From assembly GCA_017652965.1 (NCBI GenBank), contig JAGBZZ010000317.1, forward strand, positions 1-13,189: a stretch of DNA of 13,189 bases, read 5' to 3'. This document shows, piece by piece, positions 1 to 6,277 of this stretch. Within the stretch, counting starts at the first letter, position 1. The number at the start of each line of letters is the position of its first letter. The notes beneath the pieces were generated by a model, which saw only the letters and a program-made list of their open reading frames with translations, made no database searches and had not been told where the DNA came from. Origin of the DNA: Clostridia bacterium (GTDB lineage Bacteria; Bacillota_A; Clostridia; Oscillospirales; CAG-272). Made by a program: the position numbers and the translations under genes.

Positions 1-624
1 ATCATCCAGGCCAATATCCCCGTACCGCTTTTTGAAATTGCGCATCTTACCCCCGGGATCACGGTGTTCGGGCTTTCGTTTATGACGCTGTTTTCGGCTA
101 CCGTCCTTTCAAGAGACAGAGGGAGTGCCCTTTTGGCACGCCTGTACACTACCCCGCTGACCGCCGCCGACTTTATCCTCGGCTATACCCTGCCGATCCT
201 ACCGCTTGCCGTTTTGCAGTGCGCAATTTGTTATCTTTTTGCCCTTCCCTTTGGACTTCCGCTCTCCTTGGGGATCCTTTACGCCATGCTGGGAATCCTG
301 CCGGTCTCCCTGCTTTATATCGCGATGGGGCTTCTCTTTGGCAGCATCCTTACCGACAAGCAGGTGGGCGGGGTTTGCGGTGCGCTTCTCACCAATCTCT
401 CGGCCTGGCTTTCCGGCATCTGGTTTGACCTTTCGCTTGTGGGCGGGGTCTTTCAAAGGATCGCCTATCTTTTACCCTTTGCGCACGCGGTAGAGCTGGA
501 GCGTGCCCTGCTTTCCTGCGATTTTGCGGCCGTCCCCGGGCATCTTTTCCCTGTTCTCGGCTATGCCGCCGCTACCCTGCTTCTGGCGATCCTGCTCTTT
601 TTACGAAAAATGCGCCACACATAA
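1..624 (+). CDS. ABC-2 type transporter permease, C-terminal part (5' end outside window)
   Basis: This is the membrane subunit of an ABC exporter, cut by the window edge; frame 1 is open from base 1, so the GTG at 64 is probably internal rather than a start. The 207 visible residues include a cytoplasmic stretch, SRDRGSALLARLYTTPLT, that resembles the E-R-G...LL-TTP segment of ABC-2 permeases. It is followed by about four hydrophobic spans, roughly residues 57-85, 88-115, 121-142 and 183-200, and a short basic tail ending in TAA. The conserved loop YLLPFAHAVELERALL before the last span also fits the family, as drug, lantibiotic or polysaccharide exporters have it. The partner ATPase should lie upstream, outside the window. 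The substrate cannot be told from this fragment. The gene ends at a bidirectional terminator facing the oxidoreductase. Confidence 0.8.
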   Translation: MIQANIPVPLFEIAHLTPGITVFGLSFMTLFSATVLSRDRGSALLARLYTTPLTAADFILGYTLPILPLAVLQCAICYLFALPFGLPLSLGILYAMLGILPVSLLYIAMGLLFGSILTDKQVGGVCGALLTNLSAWLSGIWFDLSLVGGVFQRIAYLLPFAHAVELERALLSCDFAAVPGHLFPVLGYAAATLLLAILLFLRKMRHT

Positions 625-632
625 CCCGGAGC

Positions 633-672
633 AAACGAAAAGGAGATACCGCACGGTATCTCCTTTTCGTTT
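633..672. terminator. Shared bidirectional terminator, 18-bp perfect stem
   Basis: Bases 633-650 and 655-672 are perfect reverse complements separated by a 4-base loop (GCAC). The stem begins with AAACGAAAAGG and ends with CCTTTTCGTTT, so both strands have a U-rich 3' arm. It sits between the convergent ends of the permease (stop at 624) and the oxidoreductase (stop at 681), so it most likely ends transcription from both sides. Confidence 0.85.
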
Positions 673-680
673 ATATCTTT

Positions 681-1949
681 TCAGATGTGGCCGATGTCCA
701 CCGTCTCGCCGCCCTTGTCTCCCTTAGGGATCCAGGCATCGTCAAAGTGGATCATCACATTCTGCGAGGCAAGCACCTCCTGCAGGGTGGGGATATCCAC
801 CTCGGCGATCGGCACGCCCGCATCCAAGGCCAGTGCGGCGGCAACCCCGGCGGCCTGCCCTGTCAGGATGGCGGGCGGGATCACGCGCAGAATATCCCAC
901 CCAAAGCCCTCGGCCGCGGCGATCCGCCCGACGGCAAGGACGTTGGGATAGTCCTGACGGCAAAGCGTGCGATAGGGCACCTCAAAGAGGAGATCCGCAC
1001 GGGAGAAATCGCAGATCGCACCGATCGAGTCATCAAAATGCCGGTAGGCATCCTCCTCGCGGAAGGTATAATCCCCGGCGATATGGCGGGTCGTGCGGAA
1101 CTGGGGCATGCCGGGCATGATGAAAATATCGCGGGAGCGGCGGTCATCCTGCGAGATCTTGGAAAGAAGCGAGGCGTGATTTTCCACAAAATACTGCGTG
1201 ATCTCGCGGTTGTCGGTCCCGCGCCACAGGGGCTTGCCCTCCGGGTGGTTACCGCCAAAAAGGTTGGCGTTTCCGCCGCAAAAGGCGGTCTGAAGCTTGC
1301 CGATATCCCCGGTTTCCACAGCTTTTGCACATTTTTCAAGCGTAGTACCGTAGGTCACGTAGGTATCGTAGTTGCCCCCCTCAACGGTAGGTACACCCGC
1401 GCGGTAGAGGAGGTCGCCGTCGCCCGTGGCGTCCACAAACATCGCGGCGGCGTAATACTGGCGCCCCGATTTACTGTCGGTGATCACCCCGCGTATGCGG
1501 TTCTCCTCCATAATGGGGGCAGAGACCACGGTATCAAAAAGAAGGTCTACCCCTTCGCTTTTCACAAGCTCGGTCAGCTGCATGACAAAGATCGGCACCG
1601 AAAAGGTGGTGACATAGCGCGTGGTGGTCTTTCCGAAGCCGGGCTCGCCCTCCCGCCACGCCTTGGAAAGGGTGTCATAGCCACAGCTGATGGAAAGCCG
1701 CAAAAGCTCCTCGGCCATGCCCTTGATGATCTGCACGCCGTGGCCGTTGCACATCGGCACAAACATGTTGATAAGACCGATCGTGGCAAGCCCCCCAAGC
1801 GAAACGCTTTTTTCGATGAGAAGGACGCGCTTGCCCATGCGCGCCGCGGAAACGGCCGCAGAAACGCCGGCAACACCGCCGCCCGCCACAATAAGATCGT
1901 ACTCTCCGCAAATCGGGATCTGCTCGTTGTGGGTCAAATAGCCTTGCAT
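681..1949 (-). CDS. FAD-dependent oxidoreductase (FAD_oxidored family)
   Basis: A cytoplasmic flavoprotein of 422 residues. The N-terminal Rossmann motif DLIVAGGGVAGVSAAVSAA (about residues 18-36) binds the ADP part of FAD, followed by the acidic end of the second strand, LLIEK. A second family block, FVDATGDGDLLYRAG (171-185), and the C-terminal block VPYRTL...NVLAVGR...GQAAGVAAALA (324-374) complete the FAD_oxidored (PF12831-type) pattern. The start is the ATG at 1949: AAGGAG lies 7 bases upstream, whereas the frame extending to 2090 has a Cys/Phe-rich N-terminus covering the promoter and is not credible. There is no signal peptide. Members of this family often lie in carbohydrate-utilisation loci but the substrate is not predictable here. 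It is monocistronic, with its own promoter at 1976-2005. Confidence 0.85.
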   Translation of the reverse strand: MQGYLTHNEQIPICGEYDLIVAGGGVAGVSAAVSAARMGKRVLLIEKSVSLGGLATIGLINMFVPMCNGHGVQIIKGMAEELLRLSISCGYDTLSKAWREGEPGFGKTTTRYVTTFSVPIFVMQLTELVKSEGVDLLFDTVVSAPIMEENRIRGVITDSKSGRQYYAAAMFVDATGDGDLLYRAGVPTVEGGNYDTYVTYGTTLEKCAKAVETGDIGKLQTAFCGGNANLFGGNHPEGKPLWRGTDNREITQYFVENHASLLSKISQDDRRSRDIFIMPGMPQFRTTRHIAGDYTFREEDAYRHFDDSIGAICDFSRADLLFEVPYRTLCRQDYPNVLAVGRIAAAEGFGWDILRVIPPAILTGQAAGVAAALALDAGVPIAEVDIPTLQEVLASQNVMIHFDDAWIPKGDKGGETVDIGHI

Positions 1950-1975
1950 AGCTTTCTCCTTATTCTTTTTTTCAC

Positions 1976-2005
1976 ATTGTAGCACGCGGCGGCTTCCCCT
2001 GTCAA
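1976..2005 (-). promoter_or_regulatory. Sigma-A type promoter of the FAD oxidoreductase
   Basis: On the minus strand a perfect -35 TTGACA (2005-2000) is followed, after an 18-base spacer, by a -10 TACAAT (1981-1976). The start codon at 1949 lies about 20 bases past the expected transcription start, leaving room for the AAGGAG ribosome binding site. Confidence 0.8.
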
Positions 2006-2072
2006 GCATAAAGCCGCAATAGCAAAAGAAATGCAAAGAAAATGCAGATGCTTTGCAAAAAATGGCACAGAA

Positions 2073-2125
2073 AAAGGGGCAGAGGCGCATGCACCCCTAT
2101 GGGATCGCAAGACCTCTGCCCTTTT
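2073..2125 (-). terminator. Terminator downstream of ilvE
   Basis: Reading the minus strand past the ilvE stop, CCTCTGCCC (2113-2121 on the plus strand) pairs with GGGCAGAGG (2077-2085), extended by A-T pairs. The loop is 27 bases. The minus-strand product ends in CCCC followed by five T. Its position just after ilvE and before the oxidoreductase promoter supports the call. The same stem could act weakly on the plus strand, but nothing is transcribed from there. Confidence 0.75.
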
Positions 2126-2139
2126 GTATGAATTTTTGA

Positions 2140-3201
2140 TCAGAGCGGAAGCACCCAGCCGTAAGGATCGGCGGTCTTGCCCCACTGGATACCCGTAAGG
2201 ATATCGTAAAGCTTCTGGGTGATCTCACCGATGCCGCCGTTGCCGACAACATACTCCTTGTCGCCATAGGCCAGCTTACCGATCGGAGAGACGACGGCGG
2301 CCGTGCCGCAGCCCCAGGCCTCCTTCAGGCTACCGTCCTCAAGGGCGGCAAGCAGCTCGTCCAGCGACAGAAGGCGCTCGCTGACCTTATAGCCCTGGTT
2401 GCGCAGAACCTCAAGGCAGCTTTTTCTCGTGATACCGGGAAGGATAGAGCCGCTGAGGGCGGGGGTCACGATCTCATCGCCGATGCGGAACATCACGTTC
2501 ATCGCACCGACCTCCTCGATGTACTTGCGCTCTACACCGTCAAGCCACAGCACCTGCGAATAGCCACGGGCGGCCGCACGCTCACCCGCGCGGGTGGAGG
2601 CGGCATAGTTACCGCCGCACTTGGCATAGCCGGTACCGCCGCGCACGGCGCGCACATCCTCGGACTCGATCATAATGCCCACAGGGTTGATGCCCTCGGC
2701 ATAGTAGCTGCCGGAGGGAGAGGCGATCAGCACGAAGGTAGCACGGTGAACGGCATGCACACCAAGATGCTCGTCATTCCCGTAAAGGAAGGGGCGGAGG
2801 TAAAGCGAGGTACCGAAGGTCTTGGGCACCCAACGCTCCTCAAGGCGCACAAAGGTGGTAAGGATCTCAAGCATCATATCCTCGTCCATCTGCGGCAGGC
2901 TCATTCTCTCGGCCGAGTTGTTCATACGGCGGATGTTCTCGATCGGGCGGAACAGCTGTACGCCGCCGTCAGCACGGCGGTAGGCCTTCAGCCCCTCAAA
3001 GATCTCGGCACCGTAATGCAGAACGGTGGAGGCGGGGTGCAGGTCGATCCGACCGAAGGGAACGATGCGGGCATCGTACCAGCCGCGACCGCTTTCCCAA
3101 TCCATCATGAACATATGGTCGGTAAACACACGACCAAAGCCAAGCTTCTCCTCCGGAACCAGAGCGGCCGGAGAGGTGGTTTTTTGCAACGTGATCTCCA
3201 T
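2140..3201 (-). CDS. ilvE: Branched-chain amino acid aminotransferase
   Basis: A PLP enzyme that transfers the amino group between glutamate and the 2-oxo acids of Leu, Ile and Val (EC 2.6.1.42), the last step of their synthesis and the first of their breakdown. The 353 residues match the longer (BCAT2-like) type of fold-type IV aminotransferase. The FGRVFTDHMFMMDW start (22-35), the LHYGAEIFEGLKAYR block (61-75), the Schiff-base lysine K194 in GYAKCGGNYA and the EEVGAMNVMF block (229-238) are all present. So is the C-terminal EAWGCGTAAVVSPIG (294-308), where the cofactor phosphate binds. The ATG at 3201 follows GAGGAT. It has its own promoter and terminator, so it is expressed singly and not with other ilv or leu genes here. 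Confidence 0.97.
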   Translation of the reverse strand: MEITLQKTTSPAALVPEEKLGFGRVFTDHMFMMDWESGRGWYDARIVPFGRIDLHPASTVLHYGAEIFEGLKAYRRADGGVQLFRPIENIRRMNNSAERMSLPQMDEDMMLEILTTFVRLEERWVPKTFGTSLYLRPFLYGNDEHLGVHAVHRATFVLIASPSGSYYAEGINPVGIMIESEDVRAVRGGTGYAKCGGNYAASTRAGERAAARGYSQVLWLDGVERKYIEEVGAMNVMFRIGDEIVTPALSGSILPGITRKSCLEVLRNQGYKVSERLLSLDELLAALEDGSLKEAWGCGTAAVVSPIGKLAYGDKEYVVGNGGIGEITQKLYDILTGIQWGKTADPYGWVLPL

Positions 3202-3216
3202 AGTATCCTCTTTTCA

Positions 3217-3234
3217 CCCGCGCGGAAGCACGGG
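3217..3234 (-). other. GC-rich hairpin in the ilvE 5' untranslated leader
   Basis: On the minus strand CCCGTGC, a UUCC loop and GCGCGGG form a 7-bp stem with one G-U pair. It lies between the promoter and the GAGGAT ribosome binding site. It is too short for a leader-peptide attenuator or T-box; it may simply stabilise the mRNA end or tune translation. Confidence 0.45.
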
Positions 3235-3263
3235 AATTTTGTTTAAATTCAGTTATAGTAATA

Positions 3264-3292
3264 AATATAGCACACTTTTTTGCCCCCGTCAA
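3264..3292 (-). promoter_or_regulatory. Sigma-A type promoter of ilvE
   Basis: The minus strand reads TTGACG (3292-3287), a 17-base spacer, then TATATT (3269-3264). Both boxes are one base from consensus. The leader from the expected start to the ATG at 3201 is about 55 bases. Confidence 0.8.
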
Positions 3293-3302
3293 TAGCAGGA
3301 CC

Positions 3303-3332
3303 TAAAAAAGTTCTTGCATCCTGCAGAGCAAG
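3303..3332 (-). terminator. Probable terminator downstream of ddh
   Basis: Just after the ddh stop codon the minus strand has CTTGC (3332-3328), a 10-base loop, GCAAG (3317-3313), then AACTTTTTT. The stem has only 5 bp, so termination may be partial, but the run of six T and the position before the ilvE promoter favour it. Confidence 0.5.
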
Positions 3333-3337
3333 GGTAC

Positions 3338-4324
3338 TTACAGGATCGTCGCTACCAGGGTATCGCGGTCAACGGGAGAAAGATACACGGGCGGCACGTC
3401 CAGAACCGTCTTGGCACCGCATACCCCCTCGGCATGCAGGCGGCAGGCCGCACGGGCATAGGCCACAAGCACCGACGAGGTGAACTCGGGATTCGAATCC
3501 AGCTTCAGACTATATTCGATCAGATGCCGATGCTCACCCGAGAGCCCCGTCCTTCCCGAGCGGATGACGCGCCCGCCGTGCGGAATGCCGGAATGCTCAC
3601 GCCGCAGCTCCTCCTCGCTGATAAAGGTAACGGTGGTATCGTAATCGGCGAAGTAGTTGGGCATGGTCTTGATCTTGCGCTCGATACGGGCAAGATCCGC
3701 CCCCTCCTCGGCCACCACAAAGCACTCACGGGTGTGCTTTTCACGGGCGGTAAGGGTCGGGCACTTTCCCGCACGGACGGCAGAAAGGGCCGCCTCTACC
3801 GGGACGGTGTACTGTCTGGCATCCTTGACCCCCTCGATACGGCGGATGGCATCCGAGTGCCCCTGGCTGACGCCGCGCCCCCAGAAGGTGTAATCCTCAC
3901 CGTCCGGCAGGATGGCGCCGCCAAGGAGGCGGTTAAGCGAAAACATCCCGGGGTCCCATCCCACCGAAATGACCGCTACCTTACCCGCGGGGCGGGCGGC
4001 GGCATCCACGGCGGCCAGATGCTCAGGGATCCTTGCATGGGTGTCAAAGCTATCGATAACGTTAAAATAGGCGGCAAGCGCCGGGGTCTGCTCGGGCAGG
4101 TCGGTATGGCTACCGCCACACAGGATCATCACGTCGATCTTATCGGCAAAGGCCGGGGCATCGGCGGCGGCAAAGACGGGGAGCCCCGTCAGGGTCTTCA
4201 GCGAGGCGGGGTCACGGCGGGTAAAGACGCCGACAGCCTCCATATCAGAGGAGTGGCTGAGTGCACACTCCACCCCACGGCCAAGATTTCCGTAGCCGTA
4301 GATACCAACACGAATCTTTTTCAT
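3338..4324 (-). CDS. ddh: meso-Diaminopimelate D-dehydrogenase
   Basis: It catalyses NADPH-dependent reductive amination of tetrahydrodipicolinate to meso-2,6-diaminopimelate in one step (EC 1.4.1.16), supplying lysine and the peptidoglycan cross-linking residue. The 328 residues equal the family length. The N-terminal Rossmann motif GYGNLGRG (10-17) binds NADP. The substrate domain shows the diagnostic blocks GWDPGMFSLNR (122-132), GVSQGHSDAIRRIEGV (151-166), QYTVP (171-175), MPNYF (221-225) and GIPHGGRV (246-253), and LDSNPEFTSSV near the end, closely like Corynebacterium glutamicum Ddh. The ATG at 4324 is preceded by AAAGAGGAAA. It lies 30 bases behind the HAD phosphatase gene with no obvious promoter between, so the two are probably co-transcribed. 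Confidence 0.97.
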   Translation of the reverse strand: MKKIRVGIYGYGNLGRGVECALSHSSDMEAVGVFTRRDPASLKTLTGLPVFAAADAPAFADKIDVMILCGGSHTDLPEQTPALAAYFNVIDSFDTHARIPEHLAAVDAAARPAGKVAVISVGWDPGMFSLNRLLGGAILPDGEDYTFWGRGVSQGHSDAIRRIEGVKDARQYTVPVEAALSAVRAGKCPTLTAREKHTRECFVVAEEGADLARIERKIKTMPNYFADYDTTVTFISEEELRREHSGIPHGGRVIRSGRTGLSGEHRHLIEYSLKLDSNPEFTSSVLVAYARAACRLHAEGVCGAKTVLDVPPVYLSPVDRDTLVATIL

Positions 4325-4354
4325 ATCGTTTCCTCTTTTCTATAGATGAGAAGT

Positions 4355-5020
4355 TCAAAGTGAAAGCGCGGGGATCAGTGCAGAAAGCGAAAGCCCCTCG
4401 CCAAGGTAATGATCCGAGGCGGCCGCGACCCGCTTTTGATCTGCATTGTGGCGGTCATAGATCCCCACCGTTTCAAAGCCTGCGCGCTTTGCCGTTTCCA
4501 GCGCCACGCAGGAATCCTCAAACACCGCGATCTCCGCAGGGGCAAGCCCCATCCCGCGGGCGGCCAGGTGATAGATATCGGGCCTTGACTTCCCCACCCC
4601 GATATCCGAGCAGGAGAGGATGGCCTCAAAGTAGGGCAAAAGGCCGTGATGCGAAAGAGCCAGGCGCACCAGGGCCCCGTCGGTGGCAGAGGCAAGCGTA
4701 AGCCGTACCCCCGCCGCGCGAAGGTGAGCGAGAAGATCGACAGCCCCCGGCTTGACAGTGGCAACCTCACGGTAAAAATCCGCAAGGGCATCGGTTGCGA
4801 AGGTTAAAAATTCCCGAAGGCCGACCGAGAGCCGATAGTGGCGGTGGATATGCGCCATCGCATCGGTATAGACCATCGTCCTGATCTCTTTATCGACGGC
4901 CTCATCCGGCAAAAAATCGGCTACCCCCATATACTCACGGCCGATCCTTTTCCACATCGGCCCCCAGAACGTGAGGGAATCGATCAGCGTGCCATCCATA
5001 TCAAAGATCGCGCCCTTCAT
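4355..5020 (-). CDS. HAD superfamily hydrolase, subfamily IA (beta-phosphoglucomutase/phosphatase-like)
   Basis: A cytoplasmic phosphatase or phosphomutase of 221 residues. All four haloacid-dehalogenase motifs are visible. They are D7 and D9 in FDMDGTLIDS (nucleophile and general acid/base), S111 in LTLASATDG, K144 in GVGKSRPDIY, and the metal-binding E168-D169 in VFEDSCVALETAKRAG. A four-helix cap of subfamily IA type lies between motifs I and II. The start is the ATG at 5020, preceded by a strong AGGAGGT; the upstream extension to 5083 would run through a terminator. The nearest relatives are sugar-phosphate phosphatases and beta-phosphoglucomutases, but the substrate cannot be read from the sequence. 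ddh follows at 30 bases. No promoter is recognisable between this gene and the tRNA terminator. Confidence 0.85.
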   Translation of the reverse strand: MKGAIFDMDGTLIDSLTFWGPMWKRIGREYMGVADFLPDEAVDKEIRTMVYTDAMAHIHRHYRLSVGLREFLTFATDALADFYREVATVKPGAVDLLAHLRAAGVRLTLASATDGALVRLALSHHGLLPYFEAILSCSDIGVGKSRPDIYHLAARGMGLAPAEIAVFEDSCVALETAKRAGFETVGIYDRHNADQKRVAAASDHYLGEGLSLSALIPALSL

Positions 5021-5062
5021 TGCATACCTCCTACCCCGACCGTGGCCGAGGCTTATCAAGTG

Positions 5063-5092
5063 AAAAAAGCACCTGCGATGCAAGTGCTTTTT
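5063..5092 (-). terminator. Rho-independent terminator of tRNA-Arg(CCG)
   Basis: On the minus strand GCACTTGC, loop ATC and GCAGGTGC form an 8-bp stem with one G-U pair. It is flanked by A5 on the 5' side and T6 on the 3' side. It starts immediately after the encoded CCA of the tRNA. Confidence 0.9.
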
Positions 5093-5093
5093 C

Positions 5094-5170
5094 TGGCCTA
5101 CCCGATAGGATTCGAACCTACGACCTCAAGAGTCGGAGTCTTGCGCGCTATCCAGCTGTGCCACGGGTAG
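5094..5170 (-). tRNA. tRNA-Arg, anticodon CCG, with encoded CCA
   Basis: The minus strand folds as a cloverleaf. The acceptor stem is CTACCCG with CGGGTAG, the discriminator is G and CCA is encoded (5096-5094). The D arm is GCAC-AGCTGGATA-GCGC, the anticodon stem CAAGA/TCTTG holds loop CTCCGAC, the variable loop is AGGTC and the T arm is GTAGG-TTCGAAT-CCTAT. The anticodon CCG at 5136-5134 reads CGG (Arg); A20 in GGATA is the usual arginine identity base. The D stem has one apparent A-C mismatch at 12-23. It is a single-gene unit between its own promoter and terminator. Confidence 0.96.
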
Positions 5171-5192
5171 ATATTGCGCATCGCGCTTTGCT

Positions 5193-5221
5193 ATTATACC
5201 ACAGTTTTTTTGAAATGTAAA
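5193..5221 (-). promoter_or_regulatory. Strong promoter of tRNA-Arg(CCG)
   Basis: The minus strand reads TTTACA (5221-5216), a 17-base spacer and a perfect TATAAT (5198-5193), preceded by TGG, which gives an extended -10. The tRNA 5' end is about 22 bases past the -10 box. Confidence 0.85.
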
Positions 5222-5250
5222 CCGCTTTTTCGCATTTTTTCAAAAAAATC

Positions 5251-6072
5251 TTATTCCCCGTCCGCCTCATAAGCCTTCAGATTGCGTTCCACGGTACTGC
5301 GGCCGCGCCAGGCAAAGGCGCGCATCTCAAATTCCTCCTTCGGCATGGCCGCAAGGGTCGCACTGTCAAGGTGTGGGATGCGGGATGCATGAAAGAAGGG
5401 GATGGGGCTTACCGTGCCGGATGCGATGGCGCGGCGGGTGTGGGGACAGGCGGTCTGGCAGAGGTCACATCCCCAAACCGTGTGATGGCGGCGCATCAGA
5501 CGCACGGTTTCGGGCGAAAGGACACCCTTGCGCTGGGTAAGCTCGGACAGGCACTCCCCCTCCCCCGAAAGCGCCCCCGTCGGGCAGGCGCGGCGGCAGG
5601 CGCCGCAATGCTCGCATCCCACCAGCGGGAAAAGCGGGGTATCCGACGGTGCGGGAAGATCCGAAAACAGCTCCCCGATAAAGACAAGCGAGCCGTAGCG
5701 CGGATGGATCAAAAGGCCGTTATCGCCGAAAAAGCCGAGCCCCGCCAGGACGGCGGCGTGCCGCTCGTCGATTGGGGAATGGTCGGTAAAGTTGCGGAAG
5801 GAGGCCCCGGGGAAGGCGGCCGAAAGGGCGGCACTCAGCTCTTCGCCCAGGGCGCGCACGTAGCGATGATAATCCCGGCTGACGGCATAAAGCGACAGAT
5901 TGTCGGCAGGGCCGGTGTAATACGGGATCAGGTAAAGCAGGACGCTTTTCGGGGTAAAATCCCCGGCGCGACAGAAAAGCTCCGGCCGCAGGACACGGAC
6001 GGCCGAGATCGGCAAAAGGCCAAGCTCGGTGATCCCCTCCTCGGCCAAGAGGCTTTTTGCGTGCTGCAGCAT
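5251..6072 (-). CDS. queG: QueG-like epoxyqueuosine reductase / double-cluster 4Fe-4S protein (short form)
   Basis: It resembles the cobalamin-dependent enzyme that reduces epoxyqueuosine to queuosine in tRNA (EC 1.17.99.6). Counting from the ATG at 6072 (273 residues), the DUF1730-type N-terminal domain contains the catalytic-site block FTDHSPIDER with Asp97, then AGLGFFGDNGLLI. A ferredoxin-like region carries all eight expected cysteines: CEHCGACRRACP (153, 156, 159, 163), CLSELT (174) and CDLCQTACP (202, 205, 209). The protein ends soon after, so it lacks the C-terminal HEAT-like repeats of full-length QueG, and GKN of QueG reads GDN here. Such short forms are common in Clostridia; whether they act on epoxyqueuosine is not certain. 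No other queuosine genes are visible nearby. ATG 6087 is possible but less likely (see ribosome binding site entry). Confidence 0.75.
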   Translation of the reverse strand: MLQHAKSLLAEEGITELGLLPISAVRVLRPELFCRAGDFTPKSVLLYLIPYYTGPADNLSLYAVSRDYHRYVRALGEELSAALSAAFPGASFRNFTDHSPIDERHAAVLAGLGFFGDNGLLIHPRYGSLVFIGELFSDLPAPSDTPLFPLVGCEHCGACRRACPTGALSGEGECLSELTQRKGVLSPETVRLMRRHHTVWGCDLCQTACPHTRRAIASGTVSPIPFFHASRIPHLDSATLAAMPKEEFEMRAFAWRGRSTVERNLKAYEADGE

Positions 6073-6080
6073 CTCATTTT

Positions 6081-6085
6081 CCTCC
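6081..6085 (-). promoter_or_regulatory. Ribosome binding site that fixes the queG-like start
   Basis: GGAGG on the minus strand lies 8 bases before ATG 6072. It overlaps the upstream in-frame ATG at 6087, which itself has no Shine-Dalgarno sequence. This favours 6072 as the start and drops five residues (MEENE). Confidence 0.7.
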
Positions 6086-6104
6086 ATTTTGTGTCTTTTT
6101 CTTC

Positions 6105-6133
6105 AGTATAGCAGAAGCGTGCGCAAAAAACAA
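6105..6133 (-). promoter_or_regulatory. Probable promoter of the queG-like gene
   Basis: The minus strand shows TTGTTT (6133-6128), a 17-base spacer and TATACT (6110-6105). The -10 box is good and the -35 box is weak. It is back to back with the plsY promoter, the two -35 boxes being about 28 bases apart. Confidence 0.6.
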
Positions 6134-6161
6134 GAAGTTTTGAAAAAGTCCTGCCCTCACC

Positions 6162-6191
6162 TTGACTTTGGTACCTCCTTTGGTGTACAAT
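6162..6191 (+). promoter_or_regulatory. Promoter of the plsY-rpiB operon
   Basis: TTGACT (6162-6167), an 18-base spacer and TACAAT (6186-6191), each one base from consensus. The expected transcript starts near 6198 and has a leader of about 80 bases before plsY. Confidence 0.75.
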
Positions 6192-6211
6192 ATAAAGAAG
6201 GGAGACATCCC

Positions 6212-6273
6212 CCGCCCGCAGGATGGGCGGCACCTCACCCAACCGCGCGACAGTGTTCTGTCAGAAAGTGACA
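6212..6273 (+). other. Structured plsY leader with overlapping hairpins
   Basis: Three short stems can be drawn in the leader. CCGCCC (6212-6217) pairs with GGGCGG (6225-6230). GACAG (6249-6253) pairs with CTGTC (6258-6262). TGTCA (6259-6263) pairs with TGACA (6269-6273). The last two share bases 6259-6262 and cannot form together. The third ends four bases before the ATG at 6278. It does not match any riboswitch class I recognise, and the stems are short enough to be chance. Confidence 0.3.
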
Positions 6274-6277
6274 AGTT

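Noticed and set aside
64..624. GTG at 64 as the permease start
   Set aside because: The frame is open to base 1 with hydrophobic, family-like sequence, and there is no ribosome binding site before the GTG.
687..1982. 431-codon plus-strand open frame opposite the FAD oxidoreductase
   Set aside because: It is a mirror of a GC-biased coding strand; the minus-strand protein has clear FAD motifs and a proper start, and the plus-strand product has no recognisable domain or ribosome binding site.
1950..2090. Upstream extension of the FAD oxidoreductase to 2090
   Set aside because: It would place the N-terminus across a TTGACA-18-TACAAT promoter and gives a Cys/Phe-rich leader unlike the family; the ATG at 1949 has a proper ribosome binding site.
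3314..4345. 343-codon plus-strand open frame opposite ddh
   Set aside because: It covers a fully conserved DAP dehydrogenase on the other strand and runs over its terminator and start region; the translation is low-complexity Arg/Gly-rich.
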